A DNA stretch of 64,000 bases from Leptodactylus fallax. Its lineage: Eukaryota; Chordata; Amphibia; Anura; Leptodactylidae. Below the pieces are notes generated by a model. That model was given only the letters and a program-made list of their open reading frames with translations. It ran no database searches and was not told the origin of the DNA. This document shows positions 1 through 11,289 of the stretch, piece by piece (within the stretch, counting starts at the first letter, position 1; each line of letters starts with the position of its first letter). The stretch is from NCBI GenBank assembly GCA_947044405.1, contig CAMRHE010000063.1:5506501-5570500 (forward strand), given 5' to 3'. A program made the position numbers and the translations under genes.

Positions 1-241
1 ACTACCCACATTCTCCCACATACATGTACTGTATATGACAATGCATGAAGGGGTTAAAGCTGGTTGATCGGCTGGTCAGCAGTCAATCAACCAGCTTTAG
101 GGATGAGCTGAACCCGGACCCGGACCCGGACCCGAACTTCAGCACTGACGTTCGGGGTCGGATTCGGGTACTCGAACGCACGAAGTTCGGCATGGACCCG
201 AACTATGCAGTTCGGGTTCACTCAACGCTAATCAGGATAAT
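1..241. repeat. GACCCG-rich dispersed repeat
   Basis: Positions 113-136 hold a run of GACCCG hexamers. It is followed by alternating ACCCGAAC and GTTCGGG words up to about 230, so the stretch can pair with itself. A similar ACCCGAA-rich piece lies at about 3735-3825, which suggests a dispersed family. The open frame running through it (45-404) reads repeated Pro-Asp from the hexamer and is not a gene. I cannot name the family. Confidence 0.5.
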
Positions 242-606
242 AAAGAGGCCCTTTCACCACCTCCACCAACTCCAGCTTTTTCCATCCTTTAATAGTCACC
301 ATTCTAATTCTGGAGCAGCTGGAATTTTTTCTCTAGGCCCCACCATTCCTGAGCAATCATTACTGTTAGTTTCAGCACCCATTAGGTTCTCTACTGTCAG
401 GTGAGCGGTCTCAGACTATCTTCTCCAGACCAGTACCGCCCATCTGAGAGTAGAGAGCCTAATGGGTACTGAAACCAACAGCAATGATTGCTCAGGAATG
501 GTGGGGGCTAGAGAAAAAATTCACAACTGCACCAGAATCAGTGGAGCACCACCTAATGAAAGATGAAGTCTTGGAGTTTTTAAAGGTGGTGAAATATCTC
601 CTTTAA
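242..606. mobile_element. Foldback MITE, family F1 copy a
   Basis: The two halves are inverted copies. The left arm (CTTTCACCACCTCC near 250, then CCACCATTCCTGAGCAATCA near 340) returns as its reverse complement near 480-605 (TGATTGCTCAGGAATGGTGG, then GGTGGTGAAA). The centre is about 45 bp. The right end reads CTCCTTTAA, as in the TTAA-flanked elements elsewhere in the window. A second copy lies at 53413-53768. There is no transposase reading frame, so it is non-autonomous. Confidence 0.8.
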
Positions 607-1528
607 AAGTCTTCTTTGTAGAGATGAACATACCGACCAGCGCTTCATATAAGACCACCTATTCCTATAGCGGCTGCCTACACAGTGTTTGATATTTACT
701 CGAGGGAAAGGAAAAAATACAGGGGGCAAGATTTACAGGCATGAACGGGAGGACTTGGATGGATCCTATTGCAACAGAAGCACTGCAGTGACACTGCTGC
801 ATTGGATTGCTGTAAGACGTCTGCATTTCATTAATTTGAGAGTAACCCATAGAGACAGGCTGCTGCATTGAAACTATTGATTTAGAGCGATTGGAGGTGG
901 CTGCACGCCGCCGCGCCAAGATGTTTTGTAAGGGATTTGGACCCTGGGAATGGAAATAGATCAGGGCAGAGTGATTAACGCAGTCAGACTACTGTGCGGA
1001 GAACAGCTCCCCCAGCCTGATGCTTACTTATTCTAATTTGTTGGACTCTTCTCCGGATTCCAGGCCTCTATTTCCATCGACTTCTGTTGAATGACGTGTA
1101 ACTCCTTCACTGCCACCGCTGGAAGAGCCGCAGCTGCAGCAGAGAGGGTGGAAATCTGCATTGTCAATGGAGGAGCTCCTGACTGCACCTTTATTATCAC
1201 GGCAGACGCTCCCTGCTTCTACGTGCTGCAGGCATGACATGTTATTAAATGGGCGCACGTTTCATGCAGATTACGGAAAATTTCATGCAGGTTTCCTCTA
1301 GAGCCAGAATCTGATCTGTCAGCCATAGCCTGTTCTTACAGGAGGGACCGTTCGATGGAGGGGGGGATCAGAGCTTTATTGAGCTAAATAGGCAGCTCGG
1401 TGTATCTGATTTCACAATTGGTCATTTGGATAAGAAAATCAATACAATGAGCGCGCATGTGTGAACTGGAGCAAAGGAGGGTGGAACATTTTTTTTTGTA
1501 TAAATCCATAGATAAATATAATACTAGT
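607..1528. other. No gene recognised
   Basis: Mixed-composition DNA. Short open frames on both strands at 665-919 and 1028-1258 show no recognisable domain. I see no repeat structure and no RNA gene. Part of 1040-1250 is less repeat-like and could be unique sequence. Confidence 0.5.
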
Positions 1529-1698
1529 CAGAGGCGTAACTTGAGGCTCCTGAACCACAGTGAAAAATCTGTAATGAAGCCCCTGCTTACTTTGTGCCAT
1601 TAAGAATAGTGTAATATCTTATTTGGCAGTGGATCCTTTGGGGCCCCTCAGGGTCTAGGGCAGCGGCTACCTCTGCAAGACCTATAGCTACACCCCTG
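1529..1698 (-). mobile_element. hAT-type MITE, family hAT-B (170 bp)
   Basis: The element begins CAGAGGCGTAACTTG and ends TATAGCTACACCCCTG, so the ends are imperfect inverted repeats of CAGGGGYGTARCT type. The flanks share ACTAG (1523-1527 and 1700-1704), possibly a decayed 8-bp target duplication. The same family is found at 49098-49261 with a perfect duplication and at 50365-50533 as a nested insertion; this copy is inverted relative to 50365-50533. It has no coding capacity. Confidence 0.75.
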
Positions 1699-1789
1699 CA
1701 CTAGGATGCAGCATTGATAAGGGCCATGAAATTTAGAACCATGATGCTTTGCAGGAAGGACAGCTTTGGGGGCTCTGTTCCCCTTTAAT

Positions 1790-2150
1790 GCCATATAAGT
1801 TTGTAGGAACTTAAAAACTTTCTATAAAACATTGCTTTCTATGCCACATTCCTTTATGTTAAATGTTTTTAAAAACTTTTTTTATATAATCATTTACTTT
1901 TCCATTTTACTAATCTATATTTTTTTTAAAAAAAAGTACAATACCCTGTAATTTTCACTCTGGCCACTAAGCCTAATAATAGACTGACACTTCCCAATTC
2001 TGTAGGGTTTTTTTTTTGCAACGATCACCTAATTTACGTCACAGACAGGGTGACAATAAAAGATAACACCTCTATAGATAACACTATTGACCCATCATTA
2101 TCTCCACTACTGACAATAGATGATGTCACAGCTTTCCTGATATACTGGTC
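1790..2150 (-). repeat. Diverged copy of foldback family F9, inverted
   Basis: The stretch from about 1940 to 2130 (TTTTCACTCTGGCCACTAAG, then CTATAGATAACACTATTGAC and CAATAGATGATGTCAC) matches the reverse complement of about 13520-13690. The T-rich part at 1850-1935 is low complexity. The match is by eye and clearly diverged. Confidence 0.65.
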
Positions 2151-2398
2151 ATGCTTCCTTTCCTCGACCTTGTCAATCATAGTGCTATAAACATATCCTA
2201 TACTCCTCATAGTGCTATAGACAATCATAATGCCGCATGTCCTATACCCCTCATAGTGTTATAGACATGTCCTATGTCCCGCATAGCGCTATAGACCATC
2301 ATAATGCTGCATGTCCTATACCCCTCATAGTGTTATAGACATGTCCTATACCCCTCATAGCCCTTTAGACAATCATAAAGCCGCATCTTCTACACCCT
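2151..2398. repeat. 74-bp tandem repeat, about 3 copies
   Basis: The word ACAATCATAA or ACCATCATAA recurs at 2221, 2295 and 2369, giving a 74-bp period. Each unit contains two shorter versions of GTCCTATACCCCTCATAG followed by GTTATAGAC. This is a local tandem duplication with no coding content. Confidence 0.8.
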
Positions 2399-3832
2399 AC
2401 TTCCCCCCATTCCAGATATCATAAATTATCATTCTTCTCTAACCATATAATATAAAACTTACAACTTTGTTACAATCCTCTTTAGAGCTTCAGGGTTAGA
2501 AACCTGCAGACATATAAGCTGACCCTTCCACAGACTGAGAAAAGCAGCCAAAGCTTCAGCATGAAGAGGACTCCAAAAAGATTCAGATAAATTATTATAA
2601 TTCTATTAAATAAAGTAATTTAAGCATTTTTGATAACTTTAAGTCTATTTGTCCGGTATTCTTTAATCCAAGTATGACTTTGTGCCAGGATACATAGCTT
2701 TTACAAGTGCTACTTTGATTTTACTTTTACCTATATACACTTTGGACTCAAAAACAGTCTAATTCCAAGGATGAATGTCCAACATAGAAGGAATACTTGG
2801 GTAAAGAGTGTTTTTCTAGCCACAGGGGGCGCAATACCTCTGGGACAAGATGCATAATAATCAAAAAAACAAGGAGTAAGTCTGACCAGAGCCAAATACG
2901 ACGGAGGCAAGAACGAGACCACCCAAGACCTGAGAAGGAAACAGACGCAAAAATCTAACAGAGACAGACATGACGTAATGAGCAATTTTGGGGGAGGAGG
3001 GACTAGTGAAATACTTCTATATACATTGATATTTGGCCTTTTAAAGGCATCCATGAAAGTATATTCCAAGCACCAGATATTTACTGTCTTATTACTATCA
3101 CCGTACATGGCGCTCACCTAATAAATCCATCTAGGTCTTCACAGACGTAATATAAAGTGTGCAAAGTAGTAAAGAGACAACGTCAACGTCTCCAGCTCCA
3201 AAGACACGTTTAGTCTTCTGTTTTCTCCTGGTTTGCTGATTTCTTAATATATTACATTTTTGGTACTTCTACATGTAGTAGGTCAGAAGAGGTCAAGCAG
3301 TGTCTCAGAGAAGTTCCAGGACTCTTATTAACAGGCGACTCAGAGGATAAGTATGTAATGAGGTGGGTGATATCTCATGAACTGGGTCTCAACCCTAGTG
3401 CGAGTCCTGAAATGTAGCTGAGCCCACATGGGACACTACGAGCCTAAACCGAAGTACCAGGTGGCCTCACAAATCGATACCAGAGCATCTGCTCTTTGGT
3501 GGCTGCCTGCACTATGTCACCCAACACTTTCCCCCTTCTCCTTCATAACCTACAAGGTGCCCCATGGGCACGCTAAACATCATGACATGACCCCAGGTGC
3601 ATGATGTCATCGGGGAGACTGAGCAAGAGCACTAGACACTTCCAGGAGGCCTAAAAGAAGTAAGAGAAGGTGAGTGTGAATGTCTTTTATTTCTTACGCC
3701 TCCCCTGCGCCTCCACCTATTATACTCTGGGATCTGAAGAGATCACTTCCGGTTCTATCCGAAATTGTTTGACCCGAAAAGAATCAGGGACCTGACCCCC
3801 TGAACCCGAATTTTGGTAGGATCGCCCGCCTC
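2399..3832. other. No gene recognised
   Basis: No convincing gene. The open frame on the minus strand at 2731-3117 has no domain and ordinary composition. About 3735-3825 resembles the ACCCGAA-rich repeat at the start of the window. Confidence 0.5.
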
Positions 3833-3924
3833 TAGTACTATGGTCTATTTACTGGGAGTTGTTGGAGTATTGGCCTCCAGAATCATTTTATCTAGTGGGC
3901 CCAGGATCCTCAGTGTGACACTCG
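3833..3924 (-). mobile_element. Partial hAT-A MITE
   Basis: Contains ATGGTCTATTTACTGGGAGT, GTTGTTGGAG, CCAGAATCATTTTATCTAGT and a terminal CTCAGTGTGACACTC. These are the same blocks, in the same order, as the minus-orientation hAT-A copy at 18426-18605. The other end of the element is missing. Confidence 0.6.
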
Positions 3925-4889
3925 GTTGGTTACATGTGTCCCATTTCACACATACTATTATTGGCTGTAGGTGCAGCTGACTGACATTATTTGATGGTTC
4001 TTTCAAAATATCTTCTACATGGACACTTCAAACTTATTTTTAAGGTCACAAGATGAATATAATCCTCAGAATTGTACTCGCACCTTCTGTCTATCTCATC
4101 TCCACCTTCGTACATCCTATATAACCTCCCTTTTTCAGTAGACTATGTCTTCTATACAAGGGTCAAATAACTTACCAAAGTGGTGTACAATAGTATTTCC
4201 GCAGAATTACAGGTGAAAGCTATTGACAACTACTGAGACTCTCTGTAGCTATTGTACACAGATTGTGTCTACCCCTGCCATGAGTCGCTTGCCCTTGTTC
4301 TGTTAACTGCTTGCTCTGTCAGATGCCGCACCACACAAAGAATCAATTATGAGGCCCCGGTCATGAGTCACGAGCAGCCGGGGAGACGTCCAACATCCCT
4401 CGGTGTTTGGTTTTATTCTATTAGGTTTTCAGAAGTATATTGTCCCTCGTTGTCTCCAGCGTTCCTGGAATCATTGTCGACTTTCTTCCTTTTGTGAGGG
4501 TTAAGTCATTTGATCTTACAAAGAATGGGGATTATATACAGGTGACTGAAGGCCTATCTATAGTACTGTTCAAAAAGTTTTAGGCAGGCGTGGAAAAAAA
4601 TAGCGCAAGGTAAGAATGCTTTCAGAAATAGAAGGGTTAATAGTTTCTTTTTGGCAATTCGCAAAATGAAGTGAACAAAAAAAAAGAGAAATGTAAATCC
4701 CATCAACTTTTCCCATATTTGCTAACTTTCTAATGTACATATGCGAGAGACCCGGGTCTACAAAGGGTGCTGCAAAAATTTCCATTTGGTTTGCTTCAAT
4801 GCGTCATTTGGGGGAGGAACGCACCCGTATTAGTGATATGGACACAAAATGTACCAGTCCGTTCCCCCTCCAGCCTTTTCATGATGTGA
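3925..4889. other. No gene recognised
   Basis: No domain-bearing frame. The open frame at 4252-4497 has no recognisable motif or repeat signature. No RNA gene or promoter signal stands out. Confidence 0.45.
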
Positions 4890-5105
4890 TCAGCACATAA
4901 AGTACCCACTGACCACCGGGAGCCAGGCAGATGTGGGGGCATTACTCCAGCACCGGGAGATTTGCCCACTCTTCCAGGATTTGGGTAGGTCGCCCCTTTT
5001 TTTGTGGGAGCCTCTTGGATGTTTCAGGAGTGTTGGCAAGTATGGATAAGGGATACATTTATCCCCTTTAAGACCAAAAGCATAAGAACCCAACACCAAT
5101 TCGAA
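4890..5105 (-). repeat. Dispersed repeat of CCAACTCTCCCAAAATGTCC type
   Basis: Read on the minus strand, this carries a CCAACACTCCTGAAACATCC block followed by CCTCCCACAAAAAAAGGGGC. It is related to pieces at 12190-12370, 32505-32680 and 46780-47060. All four share a 'cttgccaac...tccaggagg' start. This is probably a SINE or MITE family that I cannot name. Confidence 0.55.
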
Positions 5106-5554
5106 AGGTGAGTTGTGAACCGGTGCAGGTTTGTTTCTTTCTGCTTGTTAGTTGTGTCTGAAACAAACATGTCTTAGTACACACCTAGTCTTGGGGGCAT
5201 TGATCAATACGCCCCCCAAAAACAATACTGCCAGCAGAGTGCCCCTTTATAAACAATGCCAGCAATGTGGTATGCCAGCAAAGTTCACACCGCCATAGAA
5301 TAAGGAAATTCTTGTTGCCTAGGGGTAAAAGGGATGAAAGGGTGATAGAATAAAACCTCCACTAGATGCTGCTGACTGCAGATTTTGACCGACGCCTGCT
5401 CTGGTGGTGCGGGGCTTCTCACCTACTGCAGGAGACTACAGGACAAGAGCAAGCACATGTATGTGCCCCTTTTTTTCCACCTCGACTGCCCTACTGCAAA
5501 TGTCGCCGCCTTCTTGTATAATAATTTACAGACTTTTTTTTATGAATTTTGAGT
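5106..5554. other. No gene recognised
   Basis: Only short frames; no repeat arms or RNA gene seen. Confidence 0.4.
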
Positions 5555-5965
5555 CAAAACTGTAAAAGAAAAATCACTTGCTCTGCATTTGCCCTTTGGT
5601 CTTTCTACATTGTACATTGTCGCCCTATAACAAAATAAAAATTGTATTCTCACAAATCCTCCAGAATATCGGATTACAATTTTTTACTGAGAGAAATTCA
5701 GATTCTTCCCGTATAGATGAGAAATCAATTGAAAACAAATCGGATGTTCGCTGTAAATGGTATCAGCTCGGCGGCATTGCATTATCTCTGCGCTATAAAA
5801 ATCAGCCTATGATCATTTAATAAAAAGCTATTTATATGGACAAATGCAACGGCAAAGCCATTAATCACATCCCGGCAAAGTGATGGCAACGGGAAGAGCA
5901 AAAGCACAGATGAACAGGATTCAGCTTGAAAAACACACTAAATATAATTCCTGTAATAGGTAAAT
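5555..5965. other. Candidate unique or conserved non-coding stretch
   Basis: Unlike its neighbours, this AT-rich segment shows no inverted arms, tandem repeats or match to other parts of the window. It contains words such as TCATTTAATAAAAAGCTATT that resemble homeobox-type binding clusters. An open frame at 5578-5820 has no recognisable domain. Conservation cannot be judged from a single sequence. Confidence 0.25.
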
Positions 5966-5999
5966 ACTCAAGAGATTTCCTTGTAGGATATCAGAAAAA

Positions 6000-6086
6000 C
6001 ACATCTGCTTTCTTCCAGAAACAGCGCCACCCTTGTACTTGGGTTGTGTCTGGTATTGCAGCTTGCTGACATTCCAATGCATTAAA
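6000..6086. repeat. Half copy of hairpin family F8
   Basis: Carries TTTCTTCCAGAAACAGCGCC, then TTGTGTCTGGTATTGCAGCT. These are the left-arm blocks of the hairpin found nearly whole at 58393-58570. The opposite arm is absent; a different foldback element starts at about 6087. Confidence 0.65.
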
Positions 6087-6462
6087 AGGTTTGTACATGC
6101 ATGTCTTATTTCTTCTTCTCAAGAAGTGACCTCATGCCCATTGGTCTAGTGGCAATGCCGAGCACAGCCCAATTAACTTTAATGGTACTATGGCTATATG
6201 TACACGGCTGAGTGTGCACGCCGAGGGGGGCGACCAATTTATAGGAGAATGCACTCAGATGACATCTGAGTGGATTCCGTCCCCCAGTGACTTCACTGGG
6301 GGGTTACCATCAGAATGAACTGGAGCATCGGACTGCCCAACGGAAGAGCCTTGGCGTGCACACTCGGTTGTGAGTTGTAGTATTACCATGTGACCAATGG
6401 ACATGAGGTCACTTCCTGAGAAGAGGAAAGCAGACATGTTTTCTAATCCTGCACAACCCCTT
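6087..6462. mobile_element. Foldback MITE, family F7
   Basis: About 6103-6150 (CTTCTCAAGAAGTGACCTCA, TGCCCATTGGTC) pairs with about 6390-6436 (GACCAATGGACATGAGGTCA, CTTCCTGAGAAG). An inner pair is GTGTGCACGCCGAGG (6211-6225) with CCTTGGCGTGCACAC (6350-6364). The ends carry ATTAAAAGG on the left and CAACCCCTTGAAG on the right, a slightly decayed form of the TTAA/AGG terminus. It is non-coding. Confidence 0.75.
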
Positions 6463-6528
6463 GAAGCAGAGATACAATATCATACAAGAGCTTAGAGCAT
6501 GTCCACCTCAAATTGCGCCCCACCCAGA

Positions 6529-6762
6529 GAACCTGTCAACAGGTTTGGGGCCACTAAACTAAATTTGGTAACCTCAGTGTTATCTGTTGCACTATTCTGC
6601 AGAGTTGTACTGTCATCAGCTTCAATGCCCCGCTGCGCATGCACTGGGAGATACATGCGCATGTGCTAGGATTCGGCAGATAAAAAGTTGTAAAAACTTG
6701 TGGTGCAATGGACAGGACTGAGGTCACTACAGAACAAACCGCTGGTTTAGGGTTCACTTTAA
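6529..6762. mobile_element. TTAA-type repeat related to family F6
   Basis: The right end reads GGTTCACT followed by TTAA (6759-6762). The interior has GCGCATGCACTGGGAGATAC and ATGCGCATGTGC, a self-complementary centre like the one in 30437-30781. The left terminus near 6529 (AGAACCTGTC) is not flanked by an intact TTAA. Confidence 0.5.
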
Positions 6763-6820
6763 CTGGAGCTCCATCTACATTGGTGCTATAGTTTAACCAA
6801 TATACATACATATAAATATA

Positions 6821-7340
6821 GATATGCTGGTTCTGGTGACACTAACCTATCTATCTGCAGGGCTGGGGTGATATGCTGGTTCTGGTGACACTAACCTATC
6901 TATCTGCGGGGCTGGGGTGATATGCTGGTTCTGGTGACACTAACCTATCTATCTGCGGGGCTGGGGTGATATGCTGGTTCTGGTGACACTAACCTATCTA
7001 TCTGCAGGGCTGGGGTGATATGCTGGTTCTGGTGACACTAACCTATCTATCTGCAGGGCTGGGGTGATATGCTGGTTCTGGTGACACTAACCTATCTATC
7101 TGCGGGGCTGGGGTGATATGCTGGTTCTGGTGACACTAACCTATCTATCTGCAGGGCTGGGGTGATATGCTGGTTCTGGTGACACTAACCTATCTATCTG
7201 TAGGGCTGGGGTGATATACTGGTTCTGGTGACACTAACCTATCTATCTGCAGGGCTGGGGTGATATACTGGTTCTGGTGACACTAACCTATCTATCTGCA
7301 GAGTTGGGATGAGCTGGATTCTTTTGACAGACTCCCTTTA
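6821..7340 (+). repeat. 49-bp minisatellite derived from a foldback MITE arm
   Basis: About ten units of 49 bp start at 6821, 6870, 6919 and so on (GATATGCTGGTTCTGGTGAC, then ACTAACCTATCTATCTGC, then a GGCTGGGGT tail). The array leaves into TGAGCTGGATTC and GACAGACTCCCTTTAATG (to about 7340). That exit is the right terminus of foldback family F2 (33579-33904, 41500-41791). Units differ at only a few positions, such as TGCAGG/TGCGGG/TGTAGG, so the expansion is recent compared with the element itself. The reverse-complement unit is expanded independently at 37774-38165. Confidence 0.9.
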
Positions 7341-7534
7341 ATGTCAAATTTGCCAGTCTGCCAATTATACAGGGGTATTTTTTCAGCACTTGTAACTGGA
7401 AATTTAGCAAATTTTCATTTAACCCTGTAGGTGCTGAAATGGCTGCTACTTATTTTGGTGTCTCCCGACTTTATGAAAAACAGATCAGCTAAGGGCTTGA
7501 ACAGAGCAACACCCCAAATGGCTGCCTAAAGTTT

Positions 7535-7679
7535 GTGTCTAGTATTGCAGCTCAACTCTTGAATTGAGTGAGGCTGCACTGCAATACCAGGCAAAACCTG
7601 TAGACAGGTGTGGCACTGTTTTGGGGGGAAAAAAAAATCAGCCATGTTTTTATAATCATGGACAATCCCTTTAAGCCCC
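7535..7679. mobile_element. Hairpin MITE, family F8
   Basis: TTGTGTCTAGTATTGCAGCT pairs with a downstream CTGCAATACCAGGCAAAACC (about 7578). The outer right arm GGTGTGGCACTGTTTTGGGG follows, and the right end is CAATCCCTTTAAG. Copies and half copies of this family are scattered through the whole window. Confidence 0.7.
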
Positions 7680-8639
7680 ACCCTTTTCTGTTCAAGAACA
7701 AATATACATAATATACCCAGAAATACCCATTTTATACAAACCAGCTTATTCACCCTCTCTTGACTGCCCCACTCATGGATCAGTCCCATGAAAATCGGAC
7801 TGTATTGTATAGGAGATATTTCACAGACACTTTTTTCCTCCCTAAAGGGTTAATTTCCGAGCAAATTGAGGGAAAAAAAAAAAAAAAGCATGTTATCTGG
7901 CAGTGCTTGTCCTGTCATCATCTTGTGAAGTCTTTAATTATATGATATACGACTCCGCGCCATTTCATAATGATCAGACGTGTTTCCTATTAATTTAGAG
8001 GAATCTTCAAGCGTGTTGACTTTATTCAATTATTTTCTCTGAACGTTCCCAGCCGCAGCAGCGACAAATCCAGAGCAGACACAGCTGCGGAGCAGTCAGT
8101 AAACACATGGTTAACTGCTGTGCATCTACAGGTATGTGATCCATTATCTACAATGCCCCGGGCTAAGGGTGTTGATGCAATGGCACTTCAAGTAGTATGT
8201 GACAGCAAGAAAATCTGGAAGGTGCTAGATGACTCAATGAATCCCATGTTGGGTCACCCCAGGGGTCACATACAGTACATCACTGCTCACTCCCCTTGAC
8301 CCCATATTACAGTCATGATGGATTCCACAATGTCCAGTCATCTCCAGTTAAAGGGGAAACCTCCCAGGCTACTGGAAAAGTTGGCAAGTCTGCAGAAGTG
8401 TCCCCCAAACAACAGTGGCCCCGACCAAGCATTTTATGTGCATGGTATTAGGATGCTGCATCATCAGACCCATCCCTGACATCTGGGAGCATTTCTTCTG
8501 TTCTTTCGGTTATGTCTGCTTTGCTTTTACCCGAACTGCCCCAGCTCAAGCCAAACCTCTGTAGTGTCTCTTCTCCAGGTGAAACCCCCATAGGGCCTCC
8601 CTTCTACTGCCTCTCCCCTGGTGTCCTCCCCTCTAGTGG
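7680..8639. other. No gene recognised; possible unique segment at 7945-8125
   Basis: No gene. 7945-8125 lacks visible repeat structure and has a balanced, non-repetitive look (TTCATAATGATCAGACGTGT and AGCCGCAGCAGCGACAAATC). It could be conserved non-coding DNA, but this is only an impression. From about 8560 the DNA becomes CCCCT-rich and grades into the array that follows. Confidence 0.35.
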
Positions 8640-9900
8640 CCCTGCTTCAGGTGTTCCCACCCCACCTTAGTAACCCTGCTCCAGTTATCCTTCCCCCCTT
8701 AGTACCCCTGCTCCAGTTGTCCTCCCCCTTAGTGCCCCTGCTCCAGTTATCCTTCCCCCCTTAGTGCCCCTGCTCCAGTTGTCCTCTCCCCCTTAGTGCC
8801 CCTGCTCCAGTTGTCCTTCCCCCTTTGATTCCCCTGCTCCTGTTGTCCTTCCCCCTTTGTGCCCCTGCTCCAGTTGTCCTCTCCCCCTTTGTGCCCCTGC
8901 CCCAGTTGTCCTTCCCCCTCGGTGCCCCTGCCCCAGTTGTCTTTCCCCCTGCTCCATTTGTCCTCTCCCCCTTTGTGCCCTGCTCCATTTGTCCTCTCCC
9001 CCTTAGTACCCCTGCTCCAGTTGTCCTCTCCCCCTTAGTACCCCTGCCCCAGTTCTCCTTCCCACTTAGTGCCCCTGCCCCAGTTGTCTTTCCCCCTGCT
9101 CCATTTTTCCTCTCCCCCTTTGTGCCCTGCTCCATTTGTCCTCTCCCCCTTAGTGCCCCTGCTCCAGCTGTCCTCTCCCCCTTAGTACCCCTGCTCCAGT
9201 TCTCCTTCCCCCTTAGTACCCCTGCTCTAGTTGTCCTCTCCCCCAGTTCTCCTTCCCACTTAGTGCCCCTGCCCCAGTTGTCTTTCCCCCTGCTCCATTT
9301 GTCCTCTCCCCCTTTGTGCCCTGCTCCATTTGTCCTCTCCCCCTTAGTACCCCTGCTCCAGCTGTCCTCTCCCCCTTAGTACCCCTGCTCCAGTTCTCTT
9401 TCCCACTTAGTACCCCTGCTGGACTACTCCTTCCCCCTTAGTACCCCTGCTCCAGTTGTCCTCTCCCCCTTAGTACCCCTGCCCCAGTTCTCCTTCCCAC
9501 TTAGTGCCCCTGCCCCAGTTGTCTTTCCCCCTGCTCCATTTGTCCTCTCCCCCTTTGTGCCCTGCTCCATTTGTCCTCTCCCCCTTAGTACCCCTGCTCC
9601 AGCTGTCCTCTCCCCCTTAGTACCCCTGCTCCAGTTCTCCTTCCCACTTAGTACCCCTGCTGGACTACTCCTTCCCCCTTAGTACCCCTGCTCCAGTTGT
9701 CCTCTCCCCCTTAGTACCCCTGCCCCAGTTCTCCTTCCCACTTAGTGCCCCTGCTCCAGTTGTCTTTCCCCCTTGGTGCCCCTACTCCAGTTGTCCTTCT
9801 GCCTTCGTTCCCTTGCTGCAGGTGCTCTCTTCTCCAGGTATCCCACTTTTAGTGCTATAGTTGCTGCAGAGATAGCAGTTGCACCTGGGCCCCAAAGGCC
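8640..9900. repeat. About 30-bp pyrimidine-rich minisatellite with 241-bp higher-order repeat
   Basis: Units of about 27-33 bp of the form CTTAGTACCCCTGCTCCAGT plus TGTCCTCTCCCC. One strand is almost purine-free. A higher-order period of 241 bp is visible: the block starting CCCCAGTTCTCCTTCCCACT at 9241 recurs at 9482, and GGACTACTCCTTCCCCCTTA recurs at 9421 and 9662. The array is followed at 9848-9900 by CTATAGTTGCTGCAGAGATA and CACCTGGGCCCC. These resemble the end of hAT-B elements, so the array may have grown inside such an element. Open frames of 124-184 aa on both strands are products of the repeat. Confidence 0.85.
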
Positions 9901-10812
9901 ACTTTTAAAGAAAGTAATATTATAAATGAGACATTGTTGGATGGGAGCCACTGCCACATTGTATATTAGGGCCAAGGAGTTTTAAGGTACTCAACACTAA
10001 TATTGGGTATAACTATTCAAGTAAATATTGCATATATATCAGTGGAATGACGAAAGGAAAAGCGGGGGGCGGGGGATTTTTGGAGTTTGCCTGTGTTGCC
10101 AAGGGCTCCATTCTGTATAAAACAGCCCTATACAATACATCAGTGTTTAGTTCTATTGCTAATACATGAAGCATCATCAAACAGACAAATCAGACACAGT
10201 AATATATCTTAACCTGTCACAAAATGTTGCTATGTTACCAGAATAACAATGTTTTCACAAGAAAACCCAATAGGCCGTCATTCCCTAGACACACAGTGAT
10301 GGAAGCTGCTTCTCCCTACAGTAGTAGTTGTCATCATCATCATCAGCGTCTGACATTGAAGACTCACTGTCTTTCGACTGCAATGTTCAGATATCACCAG
10401 GTGACTCACTTTTTACATATAGGTGTGAAATATGAGGATACCTTGACTCAGAGGTGGAAATTCCATCAGATACAGAAACTACAATACATCGTATTAATCC
10501 TGTCTGTAGCAGCGAACTCATTGCCAAAACCAAAAATGTGTCATAGATGTTATTGTTTTTATGGAAGGGCTTTTTCAAAACAAACATTATTATTATCATA
10601 TTTGAATTTCAAATCGTAGGCCAAACTGCCATTCCGTCCCGGACAAGCCCCCAAAATTAACAATAATGTTCATTTTAGAGAATGTATATTAGTAGGGCAG
10701 TGCCCTATAACAAGTGTCATTATTGAACTTCACCATGGGACTTTACGACTTCTGTGACTAAGATCTATGAATACCACGAGGAAATAGAAGAAAACTCAGA
10801 TGTTTATGGGAC
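9901..10812. other. No gene recognised
   Basis: No domain-bearing frame. An open frame at 10224-10619 has a His-rich stretch from a CATCAT microrepeat at 10332-10346 and no other support. Confidence 0.45.
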
Positions 10813-10815
10813 TAA

Positions 10816-11068
10816 GGGTATGTTCACATGGTGGAATCTGCTGCTAATTTTGAGGAGGATTCCGCTACTGAAAAAATAAGCATCCTGCTCGATCTTACCA
10901 TGGATTCCGCAGCTCATTCATCTGCAGAATCCATTCATCAGGGCCTAATCACCTGCAGAATACTTTGACATTCTATTGTGGGGAATGGTTGGAGCGTAAA
11001 ATGAAGAGGAATCTGAGGTGGATGTCCGCCTCATATTCCTATTCATTTTCGGCCATGTGAATTTATTC
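10816..11068. mobile_element. Harbinger-like MITE (253 bp) with TAA duplication
   Basis: Starts GGGTATGTTCACATGG and ends CCATGTGAATTTATTC, so the terminal inverted repeat shares TTCACATGG. TAA is present on both sides (10813-10815 and 11069-11071). The 3-bp TWA target duplication is typical of PIF/Harbinger elements. The interior is rich in GGATTCCGC and GCAGAATCC words that can pair. There is no transposase. Confidence 0.75.
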
Positions 11069-11120
11069 TAAGACTCCAAAAATAGTCTGATAACAAGGCA
11101 CACTCATTGACAATCCCACA

Positions 11121-11281
11121 CCATACAGAAACTATATATCTCCATGTCCTGCCGTATCTCATTTTGTATCCAGGCTACAGGTTGAGCTCTAACGTCTGTG
11201 GTAAATGTACAGCAGGATACCATACAGAACCTGTATCCCTCCATGTCCTGCCATATCTCATCTTGTATCCAGACTATAGGC
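11121..11281. repeat. 62-bp direct duplication
   Basis: CCATACAGAAACTATATATC at 11121 recurs as CCATACAGAACCTGTATCCC at 11220, 99 bp downstream. The match continues through TCCATGTCCTGCC(G/A)TATCTC and TTGTATCCAG. The two copies differ at only a few sites. Confidence 0.8.
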
Positions 11282-11289
11282 GCCAACAG

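Noticed and set aside
6821..7310. CRISPR-like regular repeat
   Set aside because: Units are contiguous 49-bp copies without unique spacers, in vertebrate DNA, and continuous with a MITE end.
8761..9379. Open frames of 124 aa (minus) and 184 aa (plus)
   Set aside because: Products of the approximately 30-bp minisatellite; open on both strands at the same place and purely repetitive.
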